Shown here: in pieces, positions 11,890-24,831 of the stretch
Layout: every line of letters begins with the position of its first letter
Position numbering within the stretch: position 1 is the first letter of the stretch
Assembly (NCBI GenBank): GCA_001600635.1
Contig: BCKL01000024.1
Location: 235,395 to 299,394 of the forward strand
Reading direction: 5' to 3'
Source: Leucosporidium creatinivorum
Lineage: Eukaryota; Basidiomycota; Microbotryomycetes; Leucosporidiales; Leucosporidiaceae
Length of the DNA stretch: 64,000 nt
Notes under the pieces: model-generated
Database searches by the model: none
What the model was told of the DNA's origin: nothing
What the model saw: the letters and a program-made list of their open reading frames with translations, nothing else
Translations under genes and position numbers: made by a program

Positions 11890-13065
11890 ATGGCGGTCAT
11901 CCAGGACCTACCGCTCGAGCTGATCAGGAGAATCCTCGAGCTACTCACCGAACAGTACCAGAGCCGAGATGCTGCCCAAAACCTATGCTGCACCTCCCTC
12001 GTCAACGGAGCCTGGCGCGATCTCTCGCAAGCGCTTCTCTTCACCGAAACGGATCTCGAAGGCTGGGGCTGGGAGAGTCGTTTCCCCATCTGCCGCTCCG
12101 TCATGCGCTCGAATGCGCGCTGAACTCTTCGCAGGGTCGAGCTTAACGCTCAACACGCCCAGGAAGCGCTCCAAGTGCTGGAAGAGCAGGAGATCGCCGT
12201 CGAGAGCTTCGTGTTGCTCTTCGGAGAATACGGCCCCTATGACGGGGATGAGTTCGACATGAGTAGGGTTAGTGTTAGGCTACTTGCAGGTGCGCCCGTA
12301 GACGCCATTGCTCGCGCCGCTCCTCACTTCCTCCAACTTGCAGGCCTCAAGTCGCTCTGGATCGCAGGGAACTTCACAGGATGCCCCAAGATTCCCTCGG
12401 ACACCAAGCTGGCGCTCGCCTGTCTTGCTTTCGACCCATTCTACCTGCCATCGGTCTCCTTTCTCGACTCAATCCTTCCCGCCGCGCCCTATCTCACCTG
12501 CCTCGAGTTTGAAGTGACGGAAGACGGAGATTGGCTGCCCGGGGACTACACCCTGCGTCTACAACCCCTCCTCCATCGACTTCATCGCCTCGCAATACGC
12601 CCCTTCTCAGAGTGTCACCCAACTGCCCGAGCGCCCCTCGATGTCACTCGCTTCGTCTCCTCCTGCACCTTCCTCAGGTCACTGAAGCTGGACGGTTGTA
12701 GTACGACCTTTGTCAAGGACGTTATTACTGCATCGCGTGCATCTCTGGCTGTTTTGGAGACCTACCTCACGGGGGGAAGGGAGGACGGCCGAGGAAGCGT
12801 TGAGGTCGCCGAGCTCCTCGTCATTCTCAAACTCCCGGCGATGATGAAGCTTAGACGCTGGAGGATCCACGATCAGGACGAGGCTTTTGGTGGGAAACTT
12901 GGTCAGGCGGGGAAGACCCAGTGGGAAGACGCCTGTCGAGCTCCAGGAGTGGAGCCTCGCGACGAGGTGCGGTTCTTCACTGGTGAGTCGCCATTCGTTT
13001 GTCCACTGCTCCCCGAATACAGCGCTGACACCCTCACCTATCGAACAGACTATCCCGGGTCATGA
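11890..13065 (+). pseudogene. F-box-like family protein 3 (left arm, inner gene), interrupted
   Basis: The start MAVIQDLPLELIRRILEL is the family F-box. Leucine-rich parts follow, then ACRAPGVEPRDEVRFFTG and a last exon (13049-13065) encoding DYPGS. Introns lie at 12290-12343 and 12983-13048. A TGA at 12121-12123 stands where the right-arm copy has TGC and gene 1 also has a cysteine codon, so this copy is cut after about 77 residues unless translation restarts. The downstream part stays open (from the ATG at 12175) and would lack the F-box. The TGA sits in a branch-like GCTGAAC before a TTCGCAG, but no upstream donor restores the frame, so I do not favour an intron. The right copy (22787-23967) carries different lesions. 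Confidence 0.7.
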
Positions 13066-13560
13066 TTGTAGAAGCGCGCTGGATGGTGAACCGCTCGCGA
13101 GGCTGGCTTTCATCGCCGAGCTCGCGCTGACTCGCTTGCTTTCGCAGATGAGCTATCACATACGATAGGGATGACCAAAACTCGAGTGTTAATAAGAGCT
13201 CTGCTACAGGATGAACGGCGTCACGCACTCCGAGAGCTTGCCCGACTTCTGCGAGCAGCGAGTCCGAGTTTCCGGCTTTCCTCTTCGATTTGCTACAACT
13301 CATCATCAACCAGAACACACTTTTCTGCCCTGTCACGCGTTTTGCTCGACGTGTCAAAGCGCAGAGAGCTCTATCCGAAGTTCAGCTCGCCACTCGGCGA
13401 ACGTGACAAGGAAGTACGAACGACGATTGCGCGAGTAATGCATTCGACAACATGAGCCAAGGAAATTGCTAGAACGAGTAAGAGAGAGTTGGTCGTCGTG
13501 TGTGGGGTGTACTGCTGCGATAGTGTTGCTTGATGCCGAACGAGCTCGTCTCGAGCCTCC
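13066..13560. other. Inner edge of the left arm and 3' side of sepH
   Basis: Bases 13066-13205 still match the right arm (reverse of 22642-22786). Beyond about 13205 the sequence is unique and leads to the stop of sepH at 13561. No gene or terminator-like signal is recognised. Confidence 0.4.
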
Positions 13561-16500
13561 TCATGCTCCTCGCCCGAACATGTTCCCCTGCCTCCTCACC
13601 GACCCCGCTCCTCCAGGTGAAGCCGGGACTGCTCCCACCACTCCACCAGCTCCCACGACTCCACCCTCCGACGCCGCCCTCCTCAGCACCCTCTTCTGTA
13701 CTTCCCTCCTCCCTCCCTCCCTGACCCTCCCAAACTCCCGCTTCAGCTCCTTCGCCAACTCCTTGACCAAGATCGCGGGATCTTCCTCGGCCAATCGACC
13801 AACCGGAAGAAGGAGGATCTTGACTACCTTGTCGCGCTGCGAGAGAGGGAGGGCGTCGAAGACAGTCTTGGTGATTCGAAGGAGGTTGAGGCGGGTGACG
13901 GCTTTGCCCGAGACGGAGGTGCGGCTGAGACGATCGATGATGCGCTTGAAGAAAGAAGAGGAGGATGCGAGGCGGATGGAGACGGCGGGCGAGGTTCGGA
14001 GGAGCTGCGACGAGGGAGGGTCAGCTTCGGCGAGTGGAAGAAGCTAGCGCAGACGACTCACCTTGTGGAAAGGCTCGAGTAGACTTTCAAAGGTAGCGCT
14101 CTTCGTCTTGCAGAAGACACGCAGTAGAGACTCGAGCGCCGTCGCTTCGAGAAGGCAGTCCTCGACTCGGGCGGTCTCGTCCTGGAGCCTGATCGCAAGC
14201 GGGAAGTCATCGGCGAGGTCGGCGAGCGTAGCAGGGACACACTTACCATGAGAGGATAGCCTCGAGTGCCGGGTTGGCCCAGAAGCTGTCGCGCAGGAGG
14301 GTGAGGTAGAAGCTGAGGCCGTCGTGCTTCCAAAGCCTGCGCGAGAACAAGTCGTTAGCACTGACTCGACTCCTGCGACCCCGTCTCGACTTACAGCTTC
14401 CTGCAAGTCTTGCTCGCATGCGCAAAGTCGCAAAGGATCGGGAGAGCAAACTGCTTGAGAGGCGAGCTGCCTGAGACGATCTCTTGGAGGATGGGGATGG
14501 CGCCAGCGATGGCAGCCTCTTCTTGTCGGACCGAGCTGAGTCGACAGAGGTTGAAGAGGGCGTTGACGACGTGGTTTTGGATCTCCTGTCGAGGGAAGGA
14601 GAGTCAGCGCCGAGCGGGAGATAACAGGCCGTAAGAACGCACAGCGCCGAGTTTGCCTTCGCACGGTTCGGCGAGAATGCCGACGAGGATCTCGATGGCG
14701 TTGGCGTTCTGGAGGACCTCGAGCGCCGAAGGGAGCATGGTGAGGTTCTTGATCGTCTTGAGTAGGGGAGCGAGGAGGTCGGGCGTGAGCATGCGAAGGG
14801 CTTTGACGAGGCCTGTAGATCACCAAGAGTCAGCATTGTACTCTTCTATCAGGCCACAGAGCGGGAACGGCAACCTACGGAGCACGATGGTCCGCCTCGC
14901 CATCGCTTCCTTGACCTTGCGATCCGACTGAGAGAAGAGAAGGAAGATGCCGATGATCTTGGCTTTGGCGCTCTCGGCCAGATCGTCGTCGTCCACTGCG
15001 ACGCTGATCAAAGCGCTGGACAGAGGTTCTAGTAGACCTTCGTGGCTGAAGATGCGGCAGAAGTCGTTGCGAGGAGTCGGGCCCTGCGGGGGGAGATGGC
15101 CGAGGGTCAGCGGCGAGAAGCAGGGCTAGGCTAGAGTAGTTCGGACTTACATGCATCTCGAAGACTCGGCTGATGCCGTCGACTGCCATCCAGACGAGAT
15201 CCTTGCGCTCAGCGTCTACGAGGGAAGAAGGAGATCAGCGTAAGCTCCCATCTCGGCAGCGTGAAGACCCACAATTCTCATCCATCATCTCGACCAACGT
15301 CTTCAATCCTCGGCAGCTGACGAACATCTGGAGCTGTTGATGCCGTCTCTGGTCAGCTCTCGGCGCAGCGGAGGTCAAGCACACGAGCCGACTCACCGTT
15401 AACAGCGAAGTTCTGCACATGCTCCCGATGAACAACGCCGCCTCGAGTCGAATCTCGCGAGAGAACTTGATGGAGGCAAAGCCCATGACGACGGGGCAGC
15501 CACCGACGAGCTGTCGGCGGGGTTTGAGGAGAGAGGTCAGCTCGGCGCGGAGGGAGTAGAAGAGAGGAGCGAAGGAGACGTACGCAGAGCTTCTCCAAGG
15601 TATCAGGGTCCTCGCCGACGATCTGATCGGTGGAAGAGGTTAGCTTCTGCTGCGCTCGACGGTCGAGGGAGCGAACGTACGAGGTTGACGACCCTCAGCA
15701 AGATGCTCAGGATCTCCCTACTCCTCGTGACCTGCAACACCTCAATCACCGCCAGCATGCCATGGGATTTGACAAAGTGAGGTTTCACTTCGGGCGAGAG
15801 TTCGAGAATGGTGATCTGTCGGCTCAGGGTCAGCTCGGCGCTCGCTCGATCAGTCAAGTCCAGGACTTACAAGCTCAAGACACCCCTCCCTGACTTCAAA
15901 CTCATCCTCCCCACCTCCTCCCAGTCGATCCACACACTCCTCCACATTCTTCTGCAACCTCGCCAACTTCTCCCTCGCGACGCTAGCCTCCAACTCGATC
16001 CCTCCTCCGCCGGATACATCGTCCAGGTCGCCGAGGGAGTTGGAGTCCTCGTCGTCGACTGCGGCGAATGGGTCGTCCTCGTCTGAGTCTTCGTCGCCGA
16101 GCTGCGAGGAGGGGGGAGGGTCAGCGAAAGCAGGGTGAGGGGAAGGAAGAGCGACGTACCCAGCTCTTGCTTGATAGCTTCGTGCTCAGCTGTAGACTCT
16201 GCAGGCTCCTCTCTGTGGAATAAAACATCGTCAACGCTTTCCTCGCCCTCGCGCTAAAGCCGAATCCGAACTTACCTTTCTCCTCCCCGTCCCCCTCCTT
16301 TGCTCTCCCCGCCGCGCCACCCAGCAGCACGACTCCACCGGACCCACCAAACACATCACTATAATCCTCCTCCTCTCCCTCCGCTTCCGAGTACTTGTCG
16401 ATGCCATGCTTACTCTTGCTGGCTGCTGGAGGTCGGAGAGTAGCGGTCGACGAGGGAGACTTGAGAGGGAGGGGAGCGAGGGGTTGACGAGGTGCAGGAG

Positions 16501-18973
16501 AGGGGGAGGAGAGCGAGGAGGACTTCAGAGACGGGCGATGGGTGGGAGTGAGGGTGCGGAGAGAGGCGGGTGAGGAGGGAGCGGAAGAGGTGGAGGTGAA
16601 GGAGTCGGAGGCGAGGTCTTTGGGGTGCAGCAGGCGCGGGCGGGAGAGGTTGGCTTCCTGCTCAGTCGGTATCGTCAGCTTCCATCGCTCTGCAGAAGTA
16701 GCACAAAGCCCAGTATTCACCCTCAGCCTCCTCACTTTGCCCTCGAACCCCTCCTCGCCGTCCTCCACTAGATCCGAGTAGTCCTCCACGACGGGGGTCA
16801 TCGGCGTTGGCGCCTTCTTGGCGATGGGAGAGAGCACATTCGATGGCCGGATCGTACCGTCTTGGTCCTCGTCTGACCCGTCTGAGTCGGGGTCCGAGTC
16901 GGAGGAAGCCGAGGGCGACGAATCGGCGCGATCGAGGGCTGTTCGCGCGAGAGAGGAGTAAGTAAGCGAGCCGACAGGGGGAGAAAAGCAACGAAGACGA
17001 CCCGCCAGCAATCTTGCTCATCGAGATCCCCTCCTCAAAGTCCTCATCCCAATTATCCCCTTCCCCCTCGTGCTCGACCTCCGCTGCTCCTGCTGCCGTT
17101 CCAAGCTCGGGAACCGCCTGCCCAAGCTTCATCATCATCGCCTTGCCCGCCGCTCGACTCCTACTGCCCGCCCTACCCAACCCGCCCCCACCGATCGTGC
17201 CCTCCCTCGCTCGTTTCGGACTGAGCACAGGCGCCTTGCTCCCGACTACCAGGGCTAGACCGACGGCACGGCTGTTGGATGATGTTGAGAGAGTTGAGGG
17301 TGTTGAGCTGATGGAGGAGGATTTTGGTGGAGGAGCGGGGTGGAGAGCGAGCGCTGAGGCGAGCTCGGCGGATGGGCGGCGGAGGAGGCGAGGGGAGAGG
17401 GAAGGGGAAGGGGCGAGGGAGGAGGGGGAGGGGAGCGGTGGTGGGTTGGCTATGCGTTTGGAGAAGGTTAGCAAGTGAGCCATCGAGCACAAAGGAGAGA
17501 GGACGTACCCCGAATCGCCTCGTTCCACTCCTGCACCCTCTGAACTCCATCATCATACACGCTCTTCGGTCTCGCTCCAATCCCCGTAGCACCACCCTGC
17601 ACACCACTCCCTCTCGCCCTCGCACCACCTCCCGCACCCGCACTAGCCTCCCTCTCCTCGACCCCCCTCCTCGCCGCCACCATCCACGGATGCCTCAACA
17701 GCCTCCTCGCCCCCACCCTCAACATCCCATCCTTCTGAAAACAGTACCCCAAAAAGTCCCTCACGACCGCACTAGCCCCCTCTGGAATCGGGGGGCCCTC
17801 CGGATCATTGACGATGCGAAAGAGAGCGGGCATAGGGTCGAGGTGGTGGTAGGGGGGTTTGCCGGTGAGGAGTTCGATGACGAGGGCGCCGAGGGACCAG
17901 ATGTCTGAGGAGGTGGTGGCGCCCGTTTGGTCGACGATTTCGGGGGCCATCCAGTAGGGGGAGCCTACTACGGCGGAGGTGGAGAGGGAGGAGGTGTGCG
18001 TTGCGACGCCGAAGTCGGCCACTGGTGTTGGGCAGGACGAGGAAGCAAAGGAGTTGGTGAAAGGAGGAGGGAGATGATGAAAAGTCGGAGAAAGGGAGAA
18101 GGAGGGAGTGAGAACGGAGAGAGTCAGCGCAGAACTGAGCCAGTGAGCCTGATGAGGTCTTCAAATGGCCCCGAATGCCCTCGCCAAGGCATTCCTCATC
18201 CCTCAAGATACCTCTCTCGCTCCCTTCTCCAGCTCCGCTGCCCGCCTCTTAGAATCCAATCGCTCCCATTCCCATCGCCGAACCCTCAAACCCGAATATC
18301 ACACTCACATTTGATCCCCCCCTCCTTATTCGCCAGAATATTGCTCCCCTTGATATCTCTATGAATCACTCCCTGATCGTGTAAATAAACGAGACCCTGC
18401 AAGACCTGCAGCACATAGAGGGCGACGAGGGATTCGGGGAAGCGGCCAAACTTCTTGACGATGGCGTGGAGGGAGCCGTTCTCGCAGTACTCGAGGATGA
18501 TGTAGAGGTGAGTTGAGTTGGCTTGGTAGCCTCGGTATTGAACGATGTTGGGGTCTGTCCAAAGGGGAAGGGGTCAGCGCGCGCGCGAGAGCCGAACGGG
18601 GAGAGAGAAACGGACGGTTGAGGTTCTTGAGTAGGTCGATTTCACTCTGCGTGTAGTTGTATAGCATTAGCTGCTGCTCCGCCATCGCACTAGACGACAG
18701 ACGCACCATGATGTCGGGTAAGTCGCTCTTTGGAATGTTGGCCAACCCGATTTGCTTGACGGCGACCGTTTCGCCTGTAGTCCAATTGAGGGCGCGGTAG
18801 ACTGAGCCGAACGAGCCTTGTCCAAGCTTCTCGCCTAGTTTCTGTAGGATTTGAAGCGAGTTAGTAGACCTCTCGAAACACGCAGAGACGCGGTCTGAGC
18901 GGGTGAGCTGAGCTGTACTTGCATAGTGAGGGAGAGGCTGATCCATCGAGTGGGGTGACTCGAGGGCAGCCAT
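13561..18973 (-). CDS. sepH: Septation initiation network kinase (SepH / S. pombe Cdc7 type)
   Basis: A multi-exon gene of roughly 1,200 residues starting [17 protein letters not shown]. The N-terminal kinase domain has the glycine loop [11 protein letters not shown], the lysine in [26 protein letters not shown] and [10 protein letters not shown] proline/serine-rich linker follows with DNWDEDF, a phrase typical of this family. The long C-terminal half is ARM-like, for example [18 protein letters not shown] and [19 protein letters not shown]. The protein ends in a basic tail with NMFGRGA. The family acts at the spindle pole body, downstream of the Spg1 GTPase and upstream of Sid1/Sid2, to start septation. 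The intron between the GGIK and LADFG parts (about 18022-18308) is 287 nt, long for this window. The start is supported by a TACTAAC branch and in-frame splicing just after residue 17. Not to be confused with the replication kinase also called Cdc7. Confidence 0.88.
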
Positions 18974-19138
18974 CTACCCGAGAAAGCTGTAAGGCGATAC
19001 GAAGCAGTGCGAGATGTAGGGAGACGAAGAGAGACGGGTCGCGTCTGTCCTGTCTCCCCTTGCTTGGCCCGAGAGGGAAATCGGACTTAGAAACGGCGGG
19101 CCTCTCTCAGCTCTCTCCCTCTCCCACCTCTTCGAAAA

Positions 19139-22100
19139 ATGGCCTCAGCTGCTGTCGCTGCACCTGTTCGACCTCGTGCTCGGTTGGGAAAGAAGGAGAA
19201 GCAGCAATTACGCCAAGATGTACAGCCTACAGAGCTACAGCCTGCTGCTACTCCCCTCACCACCACCTCGGCAGACGCAAACTCCTCCGCTTTGCTCGAC
19301 CATTTCTTGCTCGCTCAGCCCCAATCTTCCAGCTGTCCGGTCGTGTTCACCAAGGACAACGTGTAAGCTACCATACTAGTCTCTGCAGCGATCTAGTACA
19401 ACCCTCGGCGAGTTACAAAAAGCTCACAGTTGTTTTCTCGCTCTCTTCGCCGCGCCAACAGCTACGCCCTCCTCACTTCGGGCTCCTCGGTCCTAATCTA
19501 CTCTGTAGCAACCGCTCAGCTCATCTCGACCCTCTCACCACTCGCCTTCGACTCGCCTACATCCCCCGCCCCTTCCACTTCGACCTCTCGCAAAGTCTCG
19601 TCCCTGCTCATCAACCCTCACAACCACCTCCAACTCATCGTAGCTCACTTGGACGGCACGATTCGCGTATGGGACTACAACGAGGGCAAGCTCCTCCGCA
19701 CGCTCGACCTGGCCGCCCCCGTCCTCTTCGCAACGGGCCATGAATCCCTCCCCGACCAGCTCTTTGTCGCGCTCGCCGGACCGGCAAAGGACGACGCCAA
19801 GACGACTGCAAAGGACAAGAAGGAGTCGACTCCTACCGCTGGGATCTACGCCATCTCCCTGCGCGCTTCGACGACCGCTCCCGCCTCTTCGGCGGCAGGC
19901 TCGGCGCTCGCTTCCACCCCTCGCCCTCCCTCCCGTCGCATGCGCCTCGCCCNCCCCCGCCCCATCGTCGCGCTCCAACTCTCTCCCTCCGGAAAGCACC
20001 TCATCTCCGTCACCCCCACCTCTTTGCACATCCTGCAAACCGCCCACCTCTCTCGCGGGTTCGCCGAGACGCTCGAGTCGGAGGAGAAGTTGACGAGCCT
20101 CGCGTTCCACCCTAGTGAGGATTACTTTGCTACTGGTGATGTGAGGGGAAGGATCCGGTTCTGGTACGGAGCGTTGGAGGGCGATGAGGAGGCCGAGAAG
20201 GAGAAGAAGGAGGCAGGGGGAAGGCCCGCGACGGCCATCTTTCATTGGCATGCCCACGCCGTTTCGTCCCTCGCTTTCACGCCGAATGGAGCGTACCTCC
20301 TTTCGGGAGGAGAAGAGGCCGTCATGGTCCTTTGGCAGCTGCACACGGGTCACCAGGAGTACGTGCCCCGTCTAGGAGCGCCGATCCTCTCCCTCGCGAT
20401 TACGGGAGAGCAGCGCGCCGATGGTGGAGAGCAAGTTGTTGCTGCTAGGTTGAGGGACGGCACGACCGTCTTGATTGGAGTGCAGAAGTTAAAGATCTCG
20501 AGGACCATCGCCGGTGTCAAGGCTGGTGCGTTGCTCTCTCTCTCTCTCTCGCTTTCTTATCCTTGCACCTCGCTGATCTCTTCCTCACCACCAGATCCTC
20601 CCATTTCGGCTCCCCGCCCCTCCTCTTCGAACCTCACCCCCCTCGCCCTCCTCCCCAGCACCTCCTCCTCCACCTCCTCCACGACGCTCGTCCTCCCTTC
20701 CTCCCACCCCTCCTCCCTCCAATTCTACCAACCCTCAACCGACACGCAACTCCTCGAACTCGAAATCTCGCCTTCCAATCGCGTCTCAGCGGCCGGGAGC
20801 AAGGCGCTCGAACCGACGAGGGTGCAGCTTGTGGCTTTCAGTCAGCCGGAGGAAAAGAGGGGAAACGGGGGGTATTGGATGGCTACGGTCGATTCGTGGC
20901 AGAATGGAGGGTTCAAGGAGCAGCAGAGGTTGAAGTTTTGGTGGAAGAAGAGTGGCGAGGAGACTAGGTGCGTTGCTCGCTCGCTCGGCGCTTCTGTTCT
21001 TTCGTTCTCGGTCATTCGCTGACTTATCTCGCTCGACCATCCTACAGCTTCTCTCTCACCACCCGCATCGACTCTCCCCACTCCTCGCCCATCACCTCCC
21101 TCTCCTTCTCCCCTTCCACATCCACCTCTTCCCCCCTCCTCCTCACCACCTCCCTCGACGGGCTCATCAAGCTGTGGTCGCTCCTCTCCCCCTCCTCCTC
21201 CTCCTCCGCCTCCTCCTCCTGGGCCTGCCGCTCCTCCCTCTCCTACCGCTCCTTCGTGCCCCTCTCCTCCTCCTGGTCCGCCGATGGGTCCATGTTCGCC
21301 ATCGCTCATTCGAGGAGCGTGACGCTGTGGAGTACGAGGGAGTTGAGCTTGATCAAGGCGTTTGCGTGTGAGAGTGTGAAGCCTGTTACGAAGGTTGCTT
21401 TTGGAGGGGAGGAGGGGGAAACCTTGTTGGCGGGTGGGGAGCATGGTGTGATGGGGTGGGGGTTGTTGGACTTTGAGGGTGAGTTTGAGCCTTCTCGATA
21501 GTGCACTTGCATACGCCGAGCGAGCCCCAAGAGCAGCTCCAGCGGCGAGCGACTTTAGCTCGGAGCTTTCGCTGACCTTTCCCGTCGTCTCCCTCGCCCA
21601 TTCATCACGCATCAAACTCAACAGAGTCCTTCTCCCTCTCCTTCCCCGTCGCCTCCCTCACCTCCAAGCCCAACTCGTCGACCATCATCGCCACCGAGAA
21701 GCCCATCTACACCGCATCCTCCCCCTCTTCCGCCGCTTCCTCCTCGCCCTCAACTTCCAACGAAGGCGCCTCGACCTCCACGGCATTCATCATCCACGCT
21801 CCTTCCGCCTCCTCTTCTACCTCTGCCGCCGACAGCAAGCCGAGCGTCACGACCCGCCCTCTCCCCTTCCCCGTCACCCAATCGCTCTGGCTCCCTGTCC
21901 CTCCCTCCACCTCTTCGACCGCCGACGAAGAGCTCTCCCTCGCAGCCCTCTCCCCGAACGGCACCGTCTCCCTCCTCGGCGCGGCCGCTCGCGTCGGTTC
22001 CGCCATTCTCCCTACTCGCCTCCCCACCGCCGTGCAGAGGGGCAAGGGCATGTCCCGTCTATTCGATGAGATCTTTGGTGCGGAGGAGGAGGCTACCAAG

Positions 22101-22530
22101 GTCCGTATGGTGAAGGAGGAAGCCAAGGTCGATGGCAAGGGCAAGAAGCCCGAGTCGGCGCTTAGTCTGCTCGAAGAGACGCCCGCCCACGTGCTGCCTC
22201 CCGTCAGGATGCTGTGGAGGGAGATGCTCGGAGGGTTCAAGGTTGCCTCTACGCCTTCGGTCGCCGTCGAGAAGGTGGTCGTTGGCGAGGGAGAGGGAGA
22301 CGCCAAGATGGTGGAGCAGGAGGAGGCTTCCGATATCGTCTTCGCACCGAGTCAGGCGGACGAGTTGAGCAAGGTGTTTGGCGAGCGGTTGTTGCTGTGT
22401 GGGTTGTCTCCTCCCCTCGCGTCTCGACGAGCTCGGTGCTGACCTTCATCCCTCATCAGCCTCGCCCAAAAAGTCGCCCACCAAGCAGCTAAGCGGTACG
22501 CCCAAGAGTGGGAAGAAGGGGAAGCATTAG
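19139..22530 (+). CDS. UTP17: WD40 U3 processome (t-UTP) subunit, WDR75/NAN1-like
   Basis: Six exons (19139-19362, 19462-20525, 20595-20967, 21048-21478, 21625 to about 22399, about 22460-22530) encode about 980 residues. WD-type repeats include DGTIRVWDYNEGKLLRTL, GRIRFWYG, EEAVMVLWQLHTG, LTTSLDGLIKLW and RSVTLWSTRE. These form the double propeller of Utp17/WDR75, which joins the t-UTP complex at 35S pre-rRNA in the nucleolus. The N-terminus is basic (RLGKKEKQQLRQ), and the C-terminus ends in SPKKSPTKQ and a lysine tail. One N at 19953 leaves a codon undetermined. The last intron junction (phase 1 at about 22399) was chosen to keep the lysine-rich tail in frame. The gene is divergent from sepH, with only 165 bases between the two starts. 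Confidence 0.85.
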
Positions 22531-22786
22531 ATTGGTCGCAGCTGGTATCATTCGGCGAGGACTGAGAACGACACGATCTCATACTTTGCGATTCGCCGGA
22601 GCCGAGTCGACCGAAAGTCTTGGAAATCGCACAGCAGCTTCCACATGTGACACAGCTCTTATCGACACTCAAGTTGATCATCCCTGTCGTATGTGACAGC
22701 TCATCTGCGAAGAGTAACGAGTCAGCGCGAGCTCGGCGATAGAAGCCATCCTCGCAAGCGGTTCACCTTGCAGCGCGCGTCCACAA

Positions 22787-23967
22787 TCATGACGCCGGCC
22801 AATCTGTTCGATAGGCGAGGGTATCAGCGCTGTATTCGGGGAGCAGCGGACCAACGAATGGCGACTCACCGGTAAAGAACCGCACCTCGTCGCGAGGCTC
22901 CACTCCTCGAGCTCGACAGGCGTCTTCCCACTGGGTCTTCCCCGCCTGACCAAGTTTCCCACCAAAAGCCTCGTCCTGATCGTGGATCCTCCAGCGTCTA
23001 AGCTTCATCATCGCCGGGAGGTTGAGAATGACGAGGAGCTCGGCGACCTCAACGCTTCCTCGGCCGTCCTCCCTTCCCCCCGTGAGGTAGGTCTCCAAAA
23101 CAGCCAGAGATGCACGCGATGCAGTAATAACGTCCTTGACAAAGGTCGTACTACAACCGTCCAGCTCCAGTGACCTGAGGAAGGTGCAGGAGGAGACGAA
23201 GCGAGTGACATCGAGTGGCGCTCGGGCAGTTGGGTGACACTCTGAGAAGGGGCGTGCGAGAATTGCGAGGCGATGAAGTCGATGGAGGAGGGGTTGTAGA
23301 CGCAGGGTGTAGTCCCCGGGCAGCCAATCTCCGTCTTCCGTCACTTCAAACTCGAGGCAGGTGAGATAGGGCGCGGCGGGAAGGATTGAGTCGAGAAAGG
23401 AGACCGATGGCAGGTAGAATGGGTCGAAAGCAAGACAGGCGAGCGCCAGCTTGGTGTCCGAGGGAATCTTGGGGCATCCTGTGAAGTTCCCTGCGATCCA
23501 GAGCGACTTGAGGCCTGCAAGTTGGAGGAAGTGAGGAGCGGCGCGAGCAATGGCATCTACGGGCGCACCTGCAAGTAGCCTAACACTGACCCTACTCATG
23601 TTGAACTCATCCCCGTCATAGGGGCCGTATTCTCCGCAGAGCAACACGAAGCTCTCGACGGCGATCTCCTGCTCTTCCAGTACTTGGAGCGCTTCCTGGG
23701 CGTGTTGAGCGTTAAGCTCGACCCTGCGAAGAGTGCAGCGCGCATTCGAGCGCCTTTGGAGCGGCAGATGGGGAAACGACTCTCCCAGCCCCAGCCTTCG
23801 AGATCCGTTTCGGTGAAGAGAAGCGCTTGCGAGAGATCGCGCCAGGCTCCGTTGACGAGGGAGGTGCAGCATAGGTTTTGGGCAGCATCTCGGCTCTGGT
23901 ACTGTTCGGTGAGTAGCTCGAGGATTCTCCTGATCAGCTCGAGCGGTAGGTCCTGGATGACCGCCGT
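22787..23967 (-). pseudogene. F-box-like family protein 5 (right arm, inner gene), broken
   Basis: Nearly identical to the left-arm gene at 11890-13065, including the intron sites and tag (ACRARGVEPRDEVRFFTG, last exon DWPAS). Two lesions differ from the left copy. The start codon reads ACG at 23967-23965, where the left copy has ATG. A one-base length difference near 23750-23762 puts the F-box part out of frame with the rest. The TGA that interrupts the left copy is TGC here. A two-codon insertion in the leucine-rich part (LHRLAILARPF against LHRLAIRPF) is in frame. I therefore read it as a pseudogene, although a shorter open frame covers the LRR and tag. Confidence 0.75.
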
Positions 23968-24831
23968 GTCGACCGAGGGAGGCGGGAGAGAAGGCGAGCT
24001 GCGGCCTGATTGATGGAAAGGCTGTGGTTAGCTACGGTCTTTGCCAGGCATCTCTGCTATTCGGTACGACTTCTGCTCCCCCCCCGCCCTCCGCTCCCCA
24101 CCACAACAGACGCTCGACCCTCCTCGCTCTCCCTCGGCGCCACTTCTCTGCCAGTCCGCTGGTCTCCTACAGCTCCCGCTGGCCGAATGACTGTTCAGCA
24201 TCACTACTCGCCTTTTCAAGCAATCTATCACACCCAGCAGCAGCACCGAACCAGCTTCCTCTTCTCAGCGCACTGCGTCCGTCCGTTTCGAGCTTTCGAG
24301 CTGAACGAGTCCCCGTCGGAGAGCGGGCGAGCGAGGGAGGTGTAGTCGAGGGGTAGTCGAGGAGTAGTACAGAGCTTCCTGTCCGAGTCGAGAGCTGTCG
24401 AAGGGGCGAGTGAAGCAACGTCGAGCGAGACGCGGGAGAGAAAGAGACGCTCGCTGGAAGTTGGCTCTCGACTCTCGGCTGGGGCTGCGCGAGAGGAGTT
24501 GGAGTTGTAGGTCGATGGAGGGTTCTAAGTTGGAGTGTGTTCTACCACAGCACTTATCGTCTCTCTGCGAGTCGGCTCTAGCCTTCTGCACCACTCCATC
24601 ACCTGCCTTCGCCAGCGCCGAGCAGCCCTCTCCCCTCTCGCCTCACTCAACTCGCTCGACCTCGACGCTGACGGAGAGCAAAGCAGGTTCATCAACATTA
24701 TCGCATCCAGCGACTCTCCCTTATCGTCTCGGAGCAAGCACGTCCACCTCTGCGAGATGAGAGAAGGTCAGCGGGGCTCGGCGGAAGGGAGAAGGCTGCG
24801 AAGGAGCTCACCTCTCGACTCGTCATTCTGA
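23968..24831 (-). promoter_or_regulatory. Module A flank of pseudogene 5 and 3' flank of F-box-like gene 4
   Basis: No gene is seen. The part next to 23968 is module A in reverse. Its stretch 24120-24230 resembles the flank at the start of the window (205-300) more closely than the equivalent part of the left arm (11640-11720). The part 24540-24780 is the shared 3' flank, also seen at 11100-11300 and 63370-63600. Confidence 0.5.

Larger units (their letters stand above)
7283..13205. repeat. Left arm of a large inverted duplication
   Basis: This segment matches the reverse complement of 22642-28575 in gene order: four-TM protein, F-box-like gene, F-box-like gene. Outer ends match around 7290-7330 and 28520-28570. 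Inner ends match around 13150-13205 and 22642-22700. The two four-TM proteins differ at only a scattering of residues, and the inner F-box-like genes (11890 and 23967) are nearly identical. The middle F-box-like genes (9870 and 26008) are very different despite matching flanks. Edges were placed by eye and may be off by some tens of bases. Confidence 0.85.

Noticed and set aside
12060-12140. An intron removing the TGA of F-box-like gene 3
   Set aside because: There is a branch-like GCTGAAC and a TTCGCAG, but no donor of the phase needed to keep the downstream frame, and the same stretch is exonic in gene 1.
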